Assembly: GCA_018350325.1 (NCBI GenBank)
Contig: JAEVLN010000007.1
Location: 2,154,793 to 2,218,792, forward strand
DNA from: Globodera rostochiensis
Taxonomy: Eukaryota > Nematoda > Chromadorea > Rhabditida > Heteroderidae
Length of the DNA stretch: 64,000 nt
Reading direction: 5' to 3'
The position numbers and the translations under genes were made by a program. Below the pieces are notes generated by a model. It was not told the DNA's origin and did not search any database. It was given only the letters and a program-made list of their open reading frames with translations. Positions 58,928 through 64,000 of the stretch are shown here, piece after piece (position 1 is the first letter of the stretch; every line of letters begins with the position of its first letter).

Positions 58928-59333
58928 TCACGGGGGTTTAATGATGGCGGCGGACGGATTTGGCGTTGGATCCCAAGGAAACGTCGTGAATTCTCCCTGA
59001 ATAAGATTATTTGAAATAATAATAAAATAAATGAATTTTAAATATACCAGATCGGGAGTTGGAAGTGAACAAATGCACGGACCTCCCGGATTTGTGGGTG
59101 AACAACATTGCAAAACGTCCCCAATTTTCCTTTCAAACTCTTCAATCAGTGCACAATCAAGCTGATGGTCCGTTCAACGAGTTATAAGCTGCGTGAATTT
59201 TGGATTTAGAATTTGGAAATAAATTGGCATTTAGGGGATCCGACGGTTGAATAAAATGCAGTGATTTTGCCCAAATTCCATTAATTTGTTGACGACGAAC
59301 GATTGAACTCAGAACTGCTTCAATGGTTGCCTT
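58928..59333 (-). CDS. Gene L: small protein of unknown function, one-base frame break
   Basis: An exon from 59333 (acceptor CCGTAG) reads KATIEAVLSSIVRRQQ and stays open for 58 codons to a TGA at 59157. The next frame continues from 59161 as LDCALIEEFERKIGDVLQCC to a GT donor after 59048, and the last exon 58996-58928 reads GEFTTFPWDPTPNPS and stops. A single extra T near 59160 would explain the break; alternatively CAG at 59162-59164 is an acceptor. The cysteine pairs (CC, CIC) and acidic helix are not a family I know. Confidence 0.45.
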
Positions 59334-59765
59334 CTACGGAGAGTTGAGAATAAATGAAAAAAGAATTTACATAAATGATCAAATGGTTTGCTAATGATTG
59401 GTGTGATGGAATGGAAAGTGTCAATTGCTTAAATGCCATCAGAAATGAGTCATCGGCTGTTTGGTTGTCTCTGGTTGGGTGTGTCCATTGACAAATCCGC
59501 CAATGTCAACCATTTACACACATCGGACGAAAACGAAAATGGAAATATCAAAGCAAAAAAACATTGCTGCATAAATTAAAGATGTTTTTAACGTTGTATT
59601 TCGTCTCGGAAACGGCAAACCAATGAAATTTCAAAGAAAAATTTCCTTATTAAATGCGAAATTTTCAGCTTTTTATGCTACTGATATGTAAGGAAATGTG
59701 ATTAATGCTAACCTATGGCATTGGCCTTCAACAACAATAAAAATCGATCGTCTTCCATTTCTAAA
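59334..59765. other. No supported gene
   Basis: AT-rich; could hold 5' exons of gene L, none of which I can define. Confidence 0.35.
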
Positions 59766-60962
59766 TCGTATTGTTTCTTTTATTTGGATTTGCTTTTATA
59801 AATTTTCAACATTTTTGAACCCTTCAAACCTTTTTTCTTTTATACTCATACCCTGACCGTCGTTCTCATATTGCTTTACCCATTTTCGGTGCTAGGTCGT
59901 TTCGTAAAAACTGCCACCATGGGCGTTTCGTAAATTCGCCAGGGCGTTTCGTAAATTCGCCAGGTCGTTTCGTAAATCTGCCATTATGGGCGTTTCGTAA
60001 ATCTGCCACTATGGGCGTTTCGCTAAATTCGCCAGGGTGTTTAGTAAATCTGCCACTATTATATTAATATAATATACATGTATATATTAAGTGCATACAC
60101 ATTTTTTATCTATCAAAATAATTTTTAAACGTCAGATCAGACAAATCTGCCACTATATATTAATAATACATGTATATATTAAGTGCATACACATTTTTTA
60201 TCGATCAAAATAATTTTTAAACGTCAGATCAGACATAAATTGAAAGCGCCTCACAATAATTTATTCACCTATTATTTTCTTCAACAATATAACGGCAAAT
60301 AATTCGAAAGCGCCGCCGAAAAATATTTACCTATTATTTGCTTCTACCACCCCCCTATTGTTCGCTCTCGACGATGAAGGCGATTACATTTTTAGTAAGC
60401 ATCGAATCAAGGCGCAAAAAATTTGGTTGAGCTGTATTTTAAGAAAGAAATAAAAACACGCGGAGATTTATTGGAAAAATTGGACGAAAATTGGTATTGA
60501 ACTTAGCCTAAGGACTTTGGATAGACATCTGGCTAAAAGGATAATGGAAAATTTACTAACTACATCATTTCTGAATTATATTTTTATATATTTGTTAATA
60601 AAATTTTAATTCCTTTTGTTCGATAAAAATGTGTATATATTTATATATATAATAGTGGCGAATTTACGAAACGCCCATAGTGGCAGATTTACGAAACGCC
60701 CTGGCGAATTTACGAAACGCCCATGGTGGCAGTTTTTACGAAACGACCCAGCACGCCCATTTTCATGTTACTCTATTCTCATAGAAGGCCATTCATTTCA
60801 CATAATTCGGATAATTGTTTCTTAAAATTCTGACCTTCTCATGTTTTTTACTTTCTTGCCGATGTTTAATTTACATATTTGTCACCCTTCTAATATGTAC
60901 TTATGACTTTTGATTCGGATCTCGTTGTTATTTTTTCTTTGTTTTTACCAGGTTCTACTTAT
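59766..60962. repeat. Dispersed repeat R3, second copy, split by an insertion
   Basis: 59766-59887 and 60756-60962 together match the reverse complement of 25840-26165. The break falls exactly at CCCATTTTC. Confidence 0.8.
59888..60755. mobile_element. MULE-like foldback element, 9-bp duplication CCCATTTTC
   Basis: Ends GGTGCTAGGTCGTTTCG and, in reverse complement, CGTGCTGGGTCGTTTCG, flanked by CCCATTTTC at 59879-59887 and 60756-60764. Both arms are tandem GGGCGTTTCGTAAATCTGCC words in opposite orientation; a ~95-bp AT-rich block is duplicated inside. The 9-bp duplication fits Mutator-like elements. A short frame near 60490-60560 (LSLRTLDRHLAKR) might be a scrap of a transposase helix-turn-helix. 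Confidence 0.8.
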
Positions 60963-61836
60963 TAGTGTTCGGCAAATGGGGTTTTTCGGTATTCGGTATT
61001 TCTGTATAATACCGATACCGAAAAAAATCGAAATTCCAAAATTTCTTTGGTCGGTATTCGGTACCGGTAATTCGGTAAAATACCGAAAAAATACCGAAAC
61101 CGAAATACCGACCAAAAAAACTCGGTATACCGACCGGTATTTTTTTTTTGAAAATTTTGAATTTCAATTTAAAATGAACAAAACTTTTAACCAATACTTA
61201 TAATGGATTGTAGGCAATGTTTTGTTGAGAAAAATAAGCATCTCAGCTGTTGCTGGGTTCATTCAAGTAAATTTGAAAAGAACATTTTTTGATGAAAAAC
61301 CCAAATGCTCCCCCCCCCCTCTTTGGTTTGGAAATCCCAAAGCACTTTTTCGACTATTTCTCAGCTATTAATTTTTGTAAACCAAAAGATCCCCCCTATG
61401 GGGTTTTTTCCTCAAAAATCGGGAGAGGGACCATGGGAGTTCTGCATTTTTTACAAATTCACCCACTTTTGCTGAGCAGAAAAATAAAATTCCAATTTTA
61501 AACCAGTTTTTTTTAATTTTTGGAAATTGTTTTCCTCACAATAGATGCTTACAGAAAATAGGAAAAAATGTTTCCACGCTGCGGATCCGAACCCTCACAT
61601 GACTACCCAACAGCATCCACCACTCACCACCACTCCACCCTGGTCGAGATCGGCAAAAAACGTTCAAAGATATCAATTTTCGAAATACCGAAATACCGAA
61701 AAATACCGCGGTATTCCGAGATGGCTCGGTATCGGTATTTCGGTAAAATACCGATACCGATAAATTTTCTCGGCCGGTATACCGAATCGGTAATACTAAA
61801 AAATACCGCGGTAATACCGTACCGTGCCGAACACTA
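60963..61836. mobile_element. hAT-like foldback element with CGGTATTCGGTA arms
   Basis: Ends TAGTGTTCGGCA (60963) and TGCCGAACACTA (to 61836). Arms at 60985-61140 and 61680-61825 are made of CGGTATT/AATACCG words. No matching 8-bp duplication flanks it, and the two sides belong to different repeats, so it may mark a recombination point. A GGTTCGGATCC box on the minus strand near 61585 suggests a SINE core here as well. Confidence 0.6.
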
Positions 61837-62924
61837 GTGGTAAGTGCTGCTGACCGGAACATATTTTGGTTGGGGTTCGAACCCCGTCAATGTAAATCAT
61901 TCTTATGACTTTTCGGTGAGGGTATCTATAGCCGAGCAACCAATTTCTGAAACTTCTTACCTTTTTACCAATTTTTAAAATATTTTTGGTTAGCATTACA
62001 ACTTTTTGAATTTTTATTTTTTGATTGGACAAAGTCAACCGATTATTTAAAAAAATCATAACTTTGTCAAATGTTGAGGGGGACCCTTTTTGTTTTGTAA
62101 GATTGGACCAATTTTTTTAAGAAATCTTGTTAAATAATCTTCAAAAAAATTTTGTATTTTTTAAATTTTGGTTCCAAATCGTTAACAAATTGAGTCAAAA
62201 ATTCAAAAATTTGCCAATTCTTATAAACTAGGAGAAAACACCGGAGAAAAAGAGATAACTTCAAAAAAAAAGTTTGGTTTTCTCTATTTAATTTTTTTCC
62301 AAAATCACGGATCACGACAAATCACGGCGTTTTTGAGGGTCTGTGCTCACGGATCACGGTCACGGATTTTTTTTTTTCGATCACGTCCAAGCATCCACCC
62401 CCGATGTTCGGGGATGGAAAAGTCGGGGATCGGGGGTTCCTCGGGGTTGAAAGTTCGGGGAACAATAATTTTCGGACCGGCGCCTCTTCTGCCCAAGCTT
62501 TGGACAAATGGTTGCATATGCCTCGCAGGGAAAGAGCGGTTTAAGTACCATATTTAAATGGCATTTGCCATATTTGGAGCCCGTGCCATATTTCGATTTT
62601 TGAAAATGTGCCTAATTTTTGATATAATTTTGTTCAAATTCCTAGAAGTATGAAGAATAAAGTGTTTTTGGCTAATATAATCCACTTACTCATGCACTAT
62701 AGTCCATTTTATGTCTCCAGACTCAATTGGCCATACTGTCCTCTACCGTTTTTTCTATTTCTATTTCTGGTGTTACTTAAAAAAAGTCGGTTTTTCCTTA
62801 ATTTTACCAAAAAATATTTCAATTCGGGTCCGGGGTTAGGATTGTTGGAAAGGAGGTTAGATTCGGATAAAAATTTTTCCAAAAAATCATAATGTTGAAA
62901 TCAATCATAGATTAGATGATGTCA
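61837..62924. other. tRNA-like sequence, then unassigned spacer
   Basis: GTGGTAAGTGCTGCTGACC with GGGGTTCGAACCCC at about 61873-61886 looks like another tRNA-derived head directly against the hAT-like end. A TCGGGG-rich patch lies at 62395-62465. No gene supported. Confidence 0.4.
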
Positions 62925-64000
62925 AATGGGGTGCGTTGATGTCCAAATTACTCTCGTCGTCTGACTCTCTTTTTTTAGCACACTATTTCTTCAAAAAATA
63001 AAATTTTCAAAAAAGTAATTAAAACAATTTTTAGATGGGGTGCGTTGATGTCCAAATTACTCTCGTCGTCTGACTCTCTCTTTTTAGCACACTATTTCTT
63101 CAAAAAATAAAATTTCCAAAAAAGTAAATAAAACAATTGTGAGATGGGGTGCGTTGATATCCAAATTACTCTCGTCGTTTGACTCTCTCTTTTTAGCACA
63201 CTATTTCTTCAAAAAATAAAATTTTCAGAAATTAAACTAAAACAATTTTTAGATGGGGTGCGTTCATGTCCAAATTACTCTCGTCGTCTGACTCTCTCTC
63301 TTTGTAGCACACTATTTCTTCAAAAAATAAAATTTCAAAAAAGTAATTAAAACAATTTTTAGATGGGGTGCGTTGATGTCCCAATTACTCTCGTCGTCTG
63401 ACTCTCTCTTTTTAGCACACTATTTCTTCAAAAAATAAAATTTTCAGAAATCAAACTAAAACAATTTTTAGATGGGGTGCGTTCATGTCCAAATTACTCT
63501 CGTCGTCTGACTCTCTCTTTGTAGCACACTATTTCTTCAAAAAATAAAATTTTCAAAAAGTAATTAAAACAATTTTTAGATGGGGTGCGTTGATGTCCAA
63601 ATTACTCTCGTCGTCTGACTCTCTCTTTTTAGCACACTATTTCTTCAAAAAATAAAATTTTCAGAAATTAAACTAAAACAATTTTTAGATGGGGTGCGTT
63701 GATATCCAAATTACTCTCGTCGTCTGACTCTCTCTTTTTAGCACACTATTTCTTCAAAAAATAAAATTTTCAGAAACCAAACTAAAACAATTTTTAGATG
63801 GGGTGCGTTCATGTCCAAATTACTCTCGTCGTCTGACTCTCTCTCTTTGTAGCACACTATTTCTTCAAAAAATAAAATTTCCAAAAAAGTAAATAAAACA
63901 ATTGTGAGATGGGGTGCGTTGATATCCAAATTACTCTCGTCGTTTGACTCTCTCTTTTTAGCACACTATTTCTTCAAAAAATAAAATTTTCAAAAATTTT
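62925..64000. repeat. ~109-bp tandem satellite running off the window
   Basis: About ten copies of a unit containing GGGGTGCGTTGATGTCCAAA, TCTCGTCGTCTGACTCTCTC and TAGCACACTATTTCTTCAAA. It is the reverse complement of the ~100-bp module found in the 56-58 kb satellite and singly at 24.7 kb. Two alternating sub-variants (GTTGATG and GTTCATG) suggest a dimer or trimer higher-order unit. Confidence 0.95.

Noticed and set aside
60963..61836. 8-bp target duplication around the CGGTATT element
   Set aside because: The flanks (CTACTTAT and GTGGTAAG) do not match, so insertion in the present context is not shown.
62925..64000. Regularly spaced direct repeats that might look like a CRISPR array
   Set aside because: Units are head-to-tail ~109 bp with no unique spacers, in a eukaryotic genome. 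It is a satellite.

Overview
This is eukaryotic, AT-rich, intron-dense nuclear DNA. The SPRY exons carry the wording seen in the secreted SPRY proteins (SPRYSECs, the RBP-1/SPRYSEC-19 type) of potato cyst nematodes: [10 protein letters not shown], then [21 protein letters not shown] and [12 protein letters not shown]. With short introns, frequent GC-AG splice sites and dense repeats, the best reading is a plant-parasitic cyst nematode, most likely Globodera. The genus is an inference from protein wording, not a database match.

Layout: (1) 1-19 kb is a paralogous cluster of BTB-BACK-SPRY genes on the + strand: A (585-4102), B (5000-7805, tandem copy of A), C (9111-11494, broken) and E (16536-18923, the only fully open copy), with a coiled-coil/membrane SPRY gene D (12693-14646) among them. 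(2) 19-25.4 kb holds an inverted pair of one small unidentified gene around a minus-strand coiled-coil SPRY gene F (21048-22446). (3) 26-36 kb holds two copies of a promoter plus signal-peptide cassette (27.4-28.6 and 35.1-35.8 kb). One of them leads by in-phase splice sites into a BTB-BACK-SPRY gene G (32348-35332, minus). A GH18 chitinase-like gene (29816-31295) lies between them; its catalytic glutamate is glutamine. (4) 36-47 kb holds a coiled-coil gene split by two DNA transposons, a small cysteine-rich gene K with a permuted-papain-like His/Cys layout, a dead copy of K, and several foldback transposons. (5) 47.5-53.4 kb is a 16-bp satellite with about 1,004-bp and 454-bp higher-order periods. 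(6) 53.4-64 kb is mostly repeats: SINEs, a ~415-bp tandem satellite, a MULE-like insertion with an intact empty site elsewhere in the window, and a ~109-bp satellite running off the end. One small unidentified gene (58928-59333, minus) lies here.

How the parts fit together: the BTB-BACK half looks like a Cullin-3 adaptor and the SPRY half like a host-target binder. The cluster is remodelled by tandem duplication, inversion, recombination between paralogues and transposon insertion. Promoter modules with TATA-like boxes and ATGCCA hexamers (the published Globodera dorsal-gland 'DOG box') sit upstream of C, D, G and the signal-peptide exons at 27.6 kb. The most unusual points are the in-phase signal peptide on a BTB-BACK-SPRY gene, a conserved intron whose 3' end has no AG, and a set of hAT-type elements that share ends and 8-bp target duplications but each carry their own short palindromic 'word' in the arms.
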